Shown here one piece after another: positions 13,136 through 21,346 of a DNA stretch of 64,000 nt (positions within the stretch are counted from its first letter, which is position 1; each line of letters begins with the position of its first letter). The stretch spans positions 1,847,001-1,911,000 of the forward strand of contig NZ_OOHJ01000018.1 in assembly GCF_900323885.1 (NCBI RefSeq), read 5' to 3'. The notes beneath the pieces were generated by a model, which searched no databases, was not told the DNA's origin, and saw only the letters and a program-made list of their open reading frames with translations. A program made the position numbers and the translations under genes. The DNA is from [Actinomadura] parvosata subsp. kistnae. GTDB taxonomy: Bacteria > Actinomycetota > Actinomycetes > Streptosporangiales > Streptosporangiaceae.

Positions 13136-14479
13136 ATGAAGCGTTGTCTTGCCGTCGCGGGCGCGGCGGTGCTGCTGCTGTCCGGATGCGGCGCCCAGGA
13201 GGAGCCCGAGCAGGCCGCCGCCGGCCCCGTCACGATCGACTACTGGCTCTGGGACACCGCCCAGCAGCCCCAGTACCAGGCGTGCGCCGACGCCTTCCAC
13301 AAGGCGAATCCCCAATACACCGTCAAGATCACCCAGTACGGCTGGGACGACTACTGGAACACGCTGACCACCGCCTTCGTCTCCGGCACCGCCCCCGACG
13401 TGTTCGTCGGCCACCTGTCCCGCTACCCCGAGCTGGCCGCCCAGGGCCAGATCCTCCCCCTGGACGAATACGTCACCAAGGACAAGGTGGACCTGTCGAT
13501 CTACCAGGACGGCCTGGCCGACCTGTGGGTCGCCAAGGACGGCAAACGGTACGGGCTGCCCAAGGACTTCGACACCGTGGCCGTCATCTACAACACCGAC
13601 CTGCTCAAGAAGGCCGGCATCAAGCCGGAGGAGATGGCCGAGCTGAGCTGGAACCCGCAGGACGGCGGCACGTACGAGAAGGTCATCGCCCGCCTCACCG
13701 TCGACAAGAACGGCAAGCGCGGCGACGAGCCCGGCTTCGACAAGAAGAACGTCGCCACCTACGGCCTCGGCCTGAACGGCAGCGGCGCCGGCTTCGGCCA
13801 GACCGAGTGGAGCATGTACGCGATGAGCAACGGGTGGCAGTACGGCGACAAGAACCCGTGGCCCACGACGTTCAACTACGCCGACCCCAAGTTCAAGGAG
13901 ACCATCAAGTGGTTCACCTCGCTCATCGACAAGGGGTACATGCCGACCATGGACATCGTCAGCTCCGGAGTCGGGCAGATCGACGCGTACGGGGCGGGCA
14001 AGTACGCGATGGTCACCGAGGGAAGCTGGAACACCAAGACGTACTGGAACCTGAAGGGCGTCAAGTCCGCCCTCGCCCCCACCCCGATCGGGCCGACCGG
14101 TAAGCGGGCCAGCCTCTTCAACGGCCTGGCCGACAACATCTCCGCCACCAGCGACAACCCGGACGCGGCGTGGGCGTGGGTGAAGTTCCTCGGCTCACCC
14201 GCCTGCCAGGAGGACATCGTCGCCAAGGAGGCCATCGTGTTCCCCGCGATCAAGACGGCGACGGTGAAGGCCGAGCAGGCGTTCAAGGACGCGGGCATCG
14301 ACGTCAAGCCGTTCACCATGCACGTCGAGCAGGGCACGACGCACCTGGCCCCGATCGCCGAGCACTGGGCGGACATCACGGCGACGATGACGGAGACGAT
14401 GGACGCCATCTTCTCCTTCAAAGCCGACGTGAACTCGCTCGACCAGGCGAACGCCACCGTCAACGGGCTCTTCGGGTAA
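13136..14479 (+). CDS. Sugar ABC transporter substrate-binding lipoprotein
   Basis: 447-residue extracellular solute-binding protein (SBP family 1). The lipobox is LLLSGCG at residues 13-19, so it is lipid-anchored outside the membrane. Further features are typical of the family: DYWLWD near the start, GTAPDVFVGHLSRYPELA, and YGLPKDFDTVAVIYNTDLL. The start may be ATG 13136 or the GTG directly before it (13133); both follow GAGAGG. It is the last gene of the ROK-permease-permease-SBP run and is followed by a strong hairpin terminator. It should determine the substrate of the transporter; the sugar is inferred from the neighbouring alpha-galactosidase. Confidence 0.92.
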   Translation: MKRCLAVAGAAVLLLSGCGAQEEPEQAAAGPVTIDYWLWDTAQQPQYQACADAFHKANPQYTVKITQYGWDDYWNTLTTAFVSGTAPDVFVGHLSRYPELAAQGQILPLDEYVTKDKVDLSIYQDGLADLWVAKDGKRYGLPKDFDTVAVIYNTDLLKKAGIKPEEMAELSWNPQDGGTYEKVIARLTVDKNGKRGDEPGFDKKNVATYGLGLNGSGAGFGQTEWSMYAMSNGWQYGDKNPWPTTFNYADPKFKETIKWFTSLIDKGYMPTMDIVSSGVGQIDAYGAGKYAMVTEGSWNTKTYWNLKGVKSALAPTPIGPTGKRASLFNGLADNISATSDNPDAAWAWVKFLGSPACQEDIVAKEAIVFPAIKTATVKAEQAFKDAGIDVKPFTMHVEQGTTHLAPIAEHWADITATMTETMDAIFSFKADVNSLDQANATVNGLFG

Positions 14480-14635
14480 ATCCTTATTCCTTACGGCACA
14501 GCCCACGTCACCCCACCCCCGCACGTGGCGGGCCTCCATCCAGGGCAACGCTCCTCCGGCTCCCCGGCTGACCGCCGTGACGTGCGCGAAGTGGGCCATC
14601 CGCGTGGTTCACGGTGAACCGGTCACGGAAACCGG

Positions 14636-14677
14636 AAGGCCGGGTGCCGCCCCGTCGGTGGGGCGGCGCCCGGCCTT
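14636..14677. terminator. Bidirectional hairpin terminator
   Basis: An 18-bp stem (AAGGCCGGGTGCCGCCCC and its complement with one G-T type mismatch) around a 6-nt loop, between the convergent binding-protein gene and the secreted protein gene. The A and T ends flank the stem in both directions, so it can serve both transcripts. The preceding 155 bp (14480-14635) show no gene. Confidence 0.8.
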
Positions 14678-14699
14678 CTCGCGCTTGCGCGTCAGCGGC

Positions 14700-15998
14700 T
14701 CAGGAGGTGTGCAGGTACACCTGGCCGAACACCTCCGACAGGTTCTTCAGGTCCGTGGCCAGGTCCACCTCGGGGTGGGCCGGGTCGTACACGGTGGCCA
14801 GGCGCGGCTTGATCGTGCCGAGCTTCTTGAGCTGCTCCCACGTGGTGTTGGCGGCCCACTTCTCGCCGTACACGCGGCTGACCTGCCCCTGGTCGTTCTG
14901 CCAGCGCGTCCACAGGGTGACGGTCTCGGCGGCGTCCTGGCGCAGCGGCGCGGCGATGCGCTCGGCGATGGCCTTGGTGACCTGCTCCTCGGTCAGCGCG
15001 GAGGAGCCGGCAGCGGCGAAGGAGGCGTCCTCGGCGGCGATCTGCGCGTAGGCGTCCCAGGCGCGGGCCTGGACCTGCGCCCACTGGTTGCGCTGGGCCG
15101 TGGCGGCGTCGATCTTCCAGGTGGCGTACTCGGTGGCGAGGTGGCCGCTGTCGAGGGCGAGCTGGTCGATGTAGCCCTTGCTCAGCCAGGCGCCGATGCG
15201 CTCGGGGTCGAGCAGCGGGTACTTCTTGGTCAGCTCGGCCGTGCAGCTCGTGTCCGCGCCGCAGCCGAGCACCGGCACCACCGTGTGCGCGGCCAGCTTC
15301 TTGCCCGGCAGCAGCGTGCGCAGCGTGGTCGCGGCCTCGGAGACGAACGTGTCGAGCTCGTCAGCCGTGGCGAACGTCTGGTTGTAGCCGAGCTGCGAGG
15401 TGAACCGGACGCCCACGACGCCGGGCTGCGTGGCGACCAGCGCGGCGACCTTCTTGGCGGCCTCGGCGAGCTTGCCGGCCTTGTAGTCGTCGGCCAGCTC
15501 GGTGTCGATCCAGACCCGCATGGTGGTCTGCGTCTGGGCCATGGTCTGCGTGGCCTGGCCGGCCGGGGTGGCCTGGGCGGCGGTCTTCTCGGCGGCGGTG
15601 ATCGTGTTCGGGTCGACGTAGCACTGCTCGCCGTTCTGGCACTCGGGCGTGCCGCCGTCCTCGGCGCCCGGCACGTCGGGGGAGTCGACGTCGTGGAGCT
15701 GGCCGTCACCCTCGGCGTCGGTCGGGCAGGAGTTGCCCTCCTCGCCGCAGTCGATCATGATCGGCGGGATCGGCGCGGCGTTCTCCATGTTCTCGCCGTC
15801 GTTGCCCAGCCAGAACAGCGCCGTGTCCAGCGCCTCCTCCGGCGTGTTCAGCCAGGTGCACACGACATAGGACGGGGTGCCGGGCGGCAGCTCGTCGTTG
15901 CAGTTCCTGTCGCCGTCCTCCGCATGCGCGGGGACACCGATGCCCAGCAGCGAGAGAGTGAGACCGATGATGAAGACCTGCCGTAGCCGCCGTCTCAT
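14700..15998 (-). CDS. Secreted protein of unknown function
   Basis: 432 residues with a clean signal peptide: MRRRLRQ, a hydrophobic stretch, and an AHA cleavage motif before EDGDRN. The start at 15998 is chosen because it places this signal at the very N-terminus; an upstream ATG at 16064 would bury it. The N-terminal third is Cys- and acid-rich (CTWLNTPEEA, CGEEGNSCPTDAEGDG, CQNGEQCYVDP) and resembles an exported domain with disulfides. The rest alternates strands and helices in a way that could be a TIM barrel (MRVWIDTELADDYKAG, VVGVRFTSQLGYNQ, LDSGHLATEYATW). I do not recognise the family. It lies downstream of the FAAL-MmpL-MFS-GT operon on the same strand, about 50 nt after the glycosyltransferase. 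Confidence 0.75.
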   Translation of the reverse strand: MRRRLRQVFIIGLTLSLLGIGVPAHAEDGDRNCNDELPPGTPSYVVCTWLNTPEEALDTALFWLGNDGENMENAAPIPPIMIDCGEEGNSCPTDAEGDGQLHDVDSPDVPGAEDGGTPECQNGEQCYVDPNTITAAEKTAAQATPAGQATQTMAQTQTTMRVWIDTELADDYKAGKLAEAAKKVAALVATQPGVVGVRFTSQLGYNQTFATADELDTFVSEAATTLRTLLPGKKLAAHTVVPVLGCGADTSCTAELTKKYPLLDPERIGAWLSKGYIDQLALDSGHLATEYATWKIDAATAQRNQWAQVQARAWDAYAQIAAEDASFAAAGSSALTEEQVTKAIAERIAAPLRQDAAETVTLWTRWQNDQGQVSRVYGEKWAANTTWEQLKKLGTIKPRLATVYDPAHPEVDLATDLKNLSEVFGQVYLHTS

Positions 15999-16050
15999 GG
16001 CACCTAACTTCCAGGGGGTGATCGTGGGCATATGAACAATATCCGGACGA

Positions 16051-17343
16051 TCAAGCACGATCAATGAGATCTACGGCGTTCTTCACGCCATGCTCAACAC
16101 GTAGTAGCCGTCCCAGTCGTACGGCGTTCTCCCGATATTCACTTATGTCGATCAGGCGAGCCGCCAACTTGTCCCTGGTGAGCCGGGTCACCGGCAGCGG
16201 CCGCGACCCCACTCCGAGCGCCGCCACCCGCCTGCCCCAGAACGGCTGATCAGAAAAGAACGGACACACCACATTCGGCACCCCCGCCGCCAGCGCCGTC
16301 CCCGTCGTCCCCGCCCCGCCGTGGTGCACGACCGCCGCCATCCTGGGGAACAACCACTCGTGCGGCACCTCCCCGACCACCCGCAGATCGTCGCCCTCCT
16401 CCACCGGCAACCCCTGCACGACCCCCCGCACGCGCGCCCGCCGCAACGCCGCGGTCACCTCGGCCGCCAACCGCTCCGGCTCATCCGGCACCATGCTCCC
16501 GAACCCCACGAAAACCGGCGCCGGCCCGCTTTCCAGAAAATCCTCAATTTCGCCGTACGCCCTTTCCGCCGCACCCGGCAGCCGCCAATAGCCGGTCATA
16601 TGCACCTGCTCCGGCCAATCCGCAGGCCGAGGAACGACCAGCGGGCTCACCCCGCACAACACCGGCACCCGCGCCCGCCGATCCGCCACGAACGGGCTCC
16701 CCCGCAACGGCCCCAGCCCCAGAACGCCCGACCGCAGCCGGTTCACCATGCGCCCGAGCACCAGCCAGCCGAGCCGCTCCACCACCGCGTAACTGGCCCG
16801 GTTCCCGAGCGGCCCCAGGGTCGTCAACGGCACCAGCGGGTTGGGGAACGCGCGGGTCGGCTCGCCGGGCTGGAACTGCAGGATTCGGTACGGGATGCCG
16901 TACCGGTCGTGCAGGTGCCTGCCGAAGGCGCCCAGGGCCGGCGCGAGCACCAGCTCCGCACCCGCACAGGCGGCGTCCACCTCCTGGACGAGCCTGGCGG
17001 CCATCGGCTCGACCACGGTCCTGAACCCGCGCACGAACCCCAGCGCCCCGCTCCGCAACCACCTCTGCCCCTCCTCACTCTCCACCACCGCCACCGGATC
17101 CACGCTGAGCCCCACGAACGCCACCCCGCTCCTTCGGCCGGCACCTCCCACCAGGCGCGGGTGCGCGTGCCGGTCGGCGCGTCCGGCGGGCCAGGCGTGC
17201 CGGTCGGCGCGCTCGGCCAGCCAGGCGTAGCGGGCGGCCGCGACCAGCGTGACCGCGTGCCCGCGCGCGGCCAGTTCCGCCGCGAGCGCCGCGCACGGCT
17301 GCGTGTCCCCTCGCGACCCGAACGCCAGCACCGCCACCCTCAC
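16051..17343 (-). CDS. Family-1 glycosyltransferase (UGT/sterol-glucosyltransferase-like)
   Basis: 430-residue GT-B glycosyltransferase. The N-terminal FGSRGDTQP motif is typical of the lipid-glycosylating branch that includes mycobacterial glycopeptidolipid transferases and sterol glucosyltransferases. The C-terminal nucleotide-sugar site contains VHHGGAGTTGTALAAGVPNV and PFFSDQPFWG. It follows the MFS exporter by 30 nt in the operon FAAL-MmpL-MFS-GT, which suggests it adds a sugar to an exported lipid. A small internal duplication (ADRHAWPAGRADRHAHP) lies near residue 50, where the family usually varies. The GT1 call is secure; donor and acceptor are inferred from context only. Confidence 0.87.
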   Translation of the reverse strand: MRVAVLAFGSRGDTQPCAALAAELAARGHAVTLVAAARYAWLAERADRHAWPAGRADRHAHPRLVGGAGRRSGVAFVGLSVDPVAVVESEEGQRWLRSGALGFVRGFRTVVEPMAARLVQEVDAACAGAELVLAPALGAFGRHLHDRYGIPYRILQFQPGEPTRAFPNPLVPLTTLGPLGNRASYAVVERLGWLVLGRMVNRLRSGVLGLGPLRGSPFVADRRARVPVLCGVSPLVVPRPADWPEQVHMTGYWRLPGAAERAYGEIEDFLESGPAPVFVGFGSMVPDEPERLAAEVTAALRRARVRGVVQGLPVEEGDDLRVVGEVPHEWLFPRMAAVVHHGGAGTTGTALAAGVPNVVCPFFSDQPFWGRRVAALGVGSRPLPVTRLTRDKLAARLIDISEYRENAVRLGRLLRVEHGVKNAVDLIDRA

Positions 17344-17373
17344 GCCGGCGCCCCCGTCCTCATGGCAGCACCC

Positions 17374-18741
17374 TCATGGCAGCGTGACCAGGCTGATCAG
17401 CGCCCCGGCCAGCACCAGCCCCGCCGCTGCCAGGAGCCCGGCCGCGTAGCCGGTGGCGAAGTCTCCGGAGGCGTGCACGACCACGCCGACGGCAGCGATC
17501 CCAAAGAGTCCCGAAATTTCACGACTCACGGAGAAGATCCCGCCCGCGACCCCGGCCCTCGGCTCCGGCACCGCACCCAGCACCGCCGACCCGAGCGGCA
17601 TCGTCAGCGCCGACCCCACCCCGATCGCGCACACGGCAGGCAACAACCGCCCCCACCCGTCCCCGGCCTCCAGCGTCGCGGCGAGCGCCATCCCCCCGGC
17701 CACCAGCACGAGCCCGGCCGCCACCGTCCGCCCGGCGCCCAGCCACCGCTCCACCAGCGGCACGACCGGCGTGACGACCACCACCAGCAACGCCAGCGGC
17801 ACGAACGCCACCCCGGAGTCGGTCGGCGTGAACCCGAGCACCCCTTGCAGGAAGATCGCCGTGTAGAAGAACACCCCGTTGACCCCGAGCCCCCAGAGCA
17901 CCTGAGCCGCCACCCCGCCCGCGAAGCTGCGCACCCTGAACAACCCCAGCTCCACCATCGGCTCCCGAGCCCGCCGCTCGGCCACCACGAACGCCGCCCC
18001 GCCACCCGCACACACGATGAGCGCCACCACGGCCGGCACCGACGCCCACCCGTGGGCGCCACCATGGATGAGCGCGTAGGTCCCGGCGCCCAGAAACACC
18101 ACCGACGCCACCGCCCCGCCCCCATCCAGCTCCCGCCCGCCGCCCGCGCCACCCTCGCCGGTCGGTACGGCCACGGCGGCCAGCACGATGATCACCGCGC
18201 CCAGCGGCACGTTGGCCAGGAACACCCAGCTCCAGTGCGCATGCTGGCTGACGTAACCGCCCGCCACCGGCCCGAGCGCCAGCGCCGCCGCCCCCGACGC
18301 CATCCACACGGCCACCCCCATCGACCGCTGCCGCTCCTCCCGCCCGGCCAGCACGGCGAGCGTCGCGGGCAGGATCAACGCCGCCCCCGCCCCCTGCGCC
18401 AGCCGCGCCGCCACCAGCACCTCGACGGACCCCGCCAGCCCCGCGCCGAGCGAGGCCACCGTGAACACCGCCAGCCCCGCCACCAGCACCCGCCGGTGCC
18501 CGTGCACGTCGGCCAGCCGGCCGCCGGCGAGCATGAGGCCCGCGAACGTCAGGATGTACCCGGTCGCCACCCACTCCAGGGCGGCCAGGCTCGCGCCGAG
18601 GTCACGCTGGATGCTGGGGACGGCGACGGTGACGACCGTGTTGTCCAGCGTGGTCAGGAAACCGGCCAGCCCCGTGACGAGGAACAACGGCCACACCCGG
18701 GTGGCCCGCCGCCCCGCCCGGCCGACGGCCAGGCTGCTCAT
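17374..18741 (-). CDS. MFS exporter, DHA2 (14-helix) family
   Basis: 455-residue transporter with about 14 membrane helices. The first helix contains TLDNTVVTVAVPSIQRDLG and ARLAQGAGAALILPATLAVL appears in the fourth/fifth helix region, both hallmarks of drug:H+ antiporter family 2. The start at 18741 gives the normal short N-terminus before helix 1. Its first 140 nt overlap the 3' end of the MmpL frame, which is more than usual for an operon. It lies between MmpL and a glycosyltransferase, so it may export the lipid, its precursor or another product of the locus. Confidence 0.88.
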   Translation of the reverse strand: MSSLAVGRAGRRATRVWPLFLVTGLAGFLTTLDNTVVTVAVPSIQRDLGASLAALEWVATGYILTFAGLMLAGGRLADVHGHRRVLVAGLAVFTVASLGAGLAGSVEVLVAARLAQGAGAALILPATLAVLAGREERQRSMGVAVWMASGAAALALGPVAGGYVSQHAHWSWVFLANVPLGAVIIVLAAVAVPTGEGGAGGGRELDGGGAVASVVFLGAGTYALIHGGAHGWASVPAVVALIVCAGGGAAFVVAERRAREPMVELGLFRVRSFAGGVAAQVLWGLGVNGVFFYTAIFLQGVLGFTPTDSGVAFVPLALLVVVVTPVVPLVERWLGAGRTVAAGLVLVAGGMALAATLEAGDGWGRLLPAVCAIGVGSALTMPLGSAVLGAVPEPRAGVAGGIFSVSREISGLFGIAAVGVVVHASGDFATGYAAGLLAAAGLVLAGALISLVTLP

Positions 18742-21346
18742 TCGTCCACTCCACCCACGTCCACCCGCCGCCGGGCAACGGCCGCACCTCCCGCGCGCGC
18801 CGCTCCACGACCCGCACCCAGCCGGCCCGCCGCCCTTCCCCGCCACCCTCCGGTTCGGTACGCCGCGCGGGATCGTACGGGTGCGCCCGCAGCGCGGGTC
18901 GCGCGACCTCAGGGGGCGGGACGGCGATCGGCACGGGATCGGTGTCCGCCCCGAAGACGGCCGGCCGCCCCTTGACGGTCACGACGAACGGCACCTCCTC
19001 AGGCAAGGCACCCGAGGACACGGCGCTCCCGGACACGGCGCTCCCGGGCGCGGTGCTTGCAGGCGCGGTGCTTGCAGGCGCGGTGCTTGCGGGCGGCGGC
19101 GCGATGGCACGTGGCGCTCCCGTGTCGGGCGGCGTCACAGCGACGAGAGCAGGGGCGGGGGCGGGGGCGGGGGCGTGGAGGTCGATGCGTTGGTGGAAGC
19201 GCCGCCAGGACCGGGGCAGCCACCAGTTGGCCCCGCCCATCAACCGCATCGAAGCAGGCACCAGCAAGGCCCGCACCAGCGTCGCATCGACCACGATCGC
19301 CACGAACATCCCCACCCCGAGCAGCTTCACGATGGCGATCCCGGCGGTGGAGAAGGCGCCGATGACGACGAGCAGGAGCAGGGCGGCGCTGGTGATGACG
19401 CCGCCCGTCTGTTGCAGCCCGGCGGCGACGGCGGCGGTGTTGTCGCCGGTGCGCAGCCACTCGGCCCGCACCCGCGACAGCAGGAACAGCTCGTAGTCCA
19501 TGGACAGCCCGAACACGACGGCCAGGATGAGCACGGTGACGGTGGCCTCGATGGCGCCGGTGGAGGTGAAGCGCAGGGCGGTGGCGAGGTGACCGTCCTG
19601 GAAGGCCCAGACGATGACGCCGAACGAGGCTCCGATGGACAGCACGTTCATCAGCAGGGCTTTGAGGGGCAGCACGAGTGACCCGAACGCGGCGAACAGC
19701 AGGACCGCCGTGACCGAGCACACGACCAGCGCCATCCACGGCAGGGTGGCGGCGAGGCTGTCCTGGAGGTCGAGTTGGGCGGCGGTGGGGCCGCCGACGA
19801 CGACGCGCCGCACGTTCGGCTCGGGTGGGAGGGCGCGGATGGCGCGGACGAGGGCGCGGGCGGCGTCGGACATGGGGTCGGAGGCGTAGCGGACGGCGAG
19901 CCGGACGGCCCCGTTCGTCTGGGACAGCCCGGCCACCTCGACATCGGTGACACCGGGCAGCCGCTCCAGCCGGCGGACGAGCGGCCGGACGTCCAGGGGG
20001 CTGATCGGGGTGACGGCGCTGATCGGGGTGTGTCCCTGGCCGAGCGGCCCGGGGAGCGGCGGCGGTTCGGTGAAGGTGCGTTCGACCAGGACGTGGACGT
20101 CGATCGCGGCCATGGCGTTGCGGGTGAAGTCCCGGTCGAGGGTTTCGGCGACGCGGCGGCTCTCGGAGGCCGCGGGCAGCACGCGGTGGTCCACGTTCCC
20201 GAACTTGACGTGCAGGAACGGCACGGCCAGCGCCACCAGCGCGACGGTCACCGCGACCAGGTAGAGGAGGGGCCGGCGCATGACGCTGGAGGCGACGGCG
20301 TGCCACAGCCCGCCGGCGCGGCGCGGCCCGAAGTCGGGGGTGAGGCGCAGCGCGTTGACGCGCGGCCCGAGCACGCCGAGCACGGCCGGCAGCACGATGA
20401 GCGCGGCCGCGACGGCGACGAGCACCACGGCGGCGGCGCCGAGCCCGATCGAGCGCAGGAACATCTGCGGGAACAGCAGCAACCCCAGCAGCGCCGTCGC
20501 GACGGTCAGCCCGGAGAAGGCGACGGTGCGGCCGGCGGTGGCCATGGTCCGCACGACGGCCTGCTCGTTGGTGGCCCCGCGGGCGATCTCCTCCCTGAAC
20601 GCCTTGAGCACGAACAGCGAGTAGTCGATGGCCAGGCCGAGCCCGAGCATGGTGACGACGTTCAGGGAGAAGACGGACACTTCGGTGACCGAGGTGAGCA
20701 GCCGCAGCAGCACGAGCGCGCCGAGCACGGCGAGCAGCCCCACGACGAGCGGCAGCCCGGCCGCCACGAGGCTGCCGAACACCACGACGAGCAGCACCAG
20801 CAGCACCGGCATGGAGATGGCCTCGGCGCGGGCGAGGTCGGCGGCGGTCTGGTCGTTGAGCTCGGTCAGCAGCGGCACGGAGCCGCCGACGGACACGTAG
20901 AGGTTCTCGACGTTCCTGAGCCGGTCGGCGATGGCGGCGTAGGCGCGCTGCTCGTCGCCTTTGAGGGTGACGACGGCGTACGTGGCGTGGCCGTCCCGGG
21001 AGACCATGTTCTTGGAACCGGTCGTCCAGTACGTGGCCATCGCGCGCACGTACCTGGCCGGGAGGGCGCGCAGCGAGTCGTGCACGGCGGCCTTGTAGCG
21101 GGCGTCGCGCACCTTGACGGTGGGGTGCCGGTAGAGGACGACGACGTCGGGGGCGTGGCCGCCGTACCAGTCGTCGGTCCAGCGGGCGGCGGTGGTGGAG
21201 TCGGCGCGCGGGTCCTCGAAGCCGCCGTCGGCCATCCGGCCGAACAGCTCCATGCCGAGCGGCGCGACGAGGACGGCCGCCGCGAGGGTCAGTGCCAGCA
21301 GCGTCCAGCGGCTCCGGTAGACCAGGCGGCCCGCCAACTCAAACAA
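18602..21346 (-). CDS. MmpL/RND-superfamily lipid transporter
   Basis: 914-residue membrane protein of the MmpL family with two repeats of a large extracytoplasmic loop plus about six helices. Signatures include LGLGLAIDYSLFVLKAFREE in the first half and VFGLSMDYELFLLSRVRAEW in the second, both with the proton-relay Asp-Tyr pair. A Pro/Ala/Ser-rich tail of about 200 residues follows the last helix and includes pentapeptide repeats. The ATG overlaps the stop of the upstream fatty acyl-AMP ligase by 8 nt, so both are coupled. In mycobacteria such FadD/MmpL pairs make and flip cell-envelope lipids. The end at 18602 runs 140 nt into the MFS gene; a one-base error in the tail would instead end it at a TGA overlapping the MFS ATG. 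Confidence 0.88.
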   Translation of the reverse strand: MFELAGRLVYRSRWTLLALTLAAAVLVAPLGMELFGRMADGGFEDPRADSTTAARWTDDWYGGHAPDVVVLYRHPTVKVRDARYKAAVHDSLRALPARYVRAMATYWTTGSKNMVSRDGHATYAVVTLKGDEQRAYAAIADRLRNVENLYVSVGGSVPLLTELNDQTAADLARAEAISMPVLLVLLVVVFGSLVAAGLPLVVGLLAVLGALVLLRLLTSVTEVSVFSLNVVTMLGLGLAIDYSLFVLKAFREEIARGATNEQAVVRTMATAGRTVAFSGLTVATALLGLLLFPQMFLRSIGLGAAAVVLVAVAAALIVLPAVLGVLGPRVNALRLTPDFGPRRAGGLWHAVASSVMRRPLLYLVAVTVALVALAVPFLHVKFGNVDHRVLPAASESRRVAETLDRDFTRNAMAAIDVHVLVERTFTEPPPLPGPLGQGHTPISAVTPISPLDVRPLVRRLERLPGVTDVEVAGLSQTNGAVRLAVRYASDPMSDAARALVRAIRALPPEPNVRRVVVGGPTAAQLDLQDSLAATLPWMALVVCSVTAVLLFAAFGSLVLPLKALLMNVLSIGASFGVIVWAFQDGHLATALRFTSTGAIEATVTVLILAVVFGLSMDYELFLLSRVRAEWLRTGDNTAAVAAGLQQTGGVITSAALLLLVVIGAFSTAGIAIVKLLGVGMFVAIVVDATLVRALLVPASMRLMGGANWWLPRSWRRFHQRIDLHAPAPAPAPALVAVTPPDTGAPRAIAPPPASTAPASTAPASTAPGSAVSGSAVSSGALPEEVPFVVTVKGRPAVFGADTDPVPIAVPPPEVARPALRAHPYDPARRTEPEGGGEGRRAGWVRVVERRAREVRPLPGGGWTWVEWTNEQPGRRPGGAAGHPGVAVVPRHGAGRFPDHAGQHGRHRRRPQHPA
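19016..19090 (-). repeat. 15-nt tandem repeat (5 copies) in the MmpL tail
   Basis: Five consecutive 15-nt units: two of one type (19016-19045) and three of another (19046-19090). On the minus strand they encode ASTAP three times and GSAVS twice. Because the unit is a multiple of three, copy number can change without shifting the frame. They lie in the low-complexity cytoplasmic tail. Confidence 0.85.

Noticed and set aside
16321..18975. A 2.6-kb open frame on the plus strand
   Set aside because: Antisense to the glycosyltransferase and MFS genes; composition is Arg/His/Pro-rich and without motifs.
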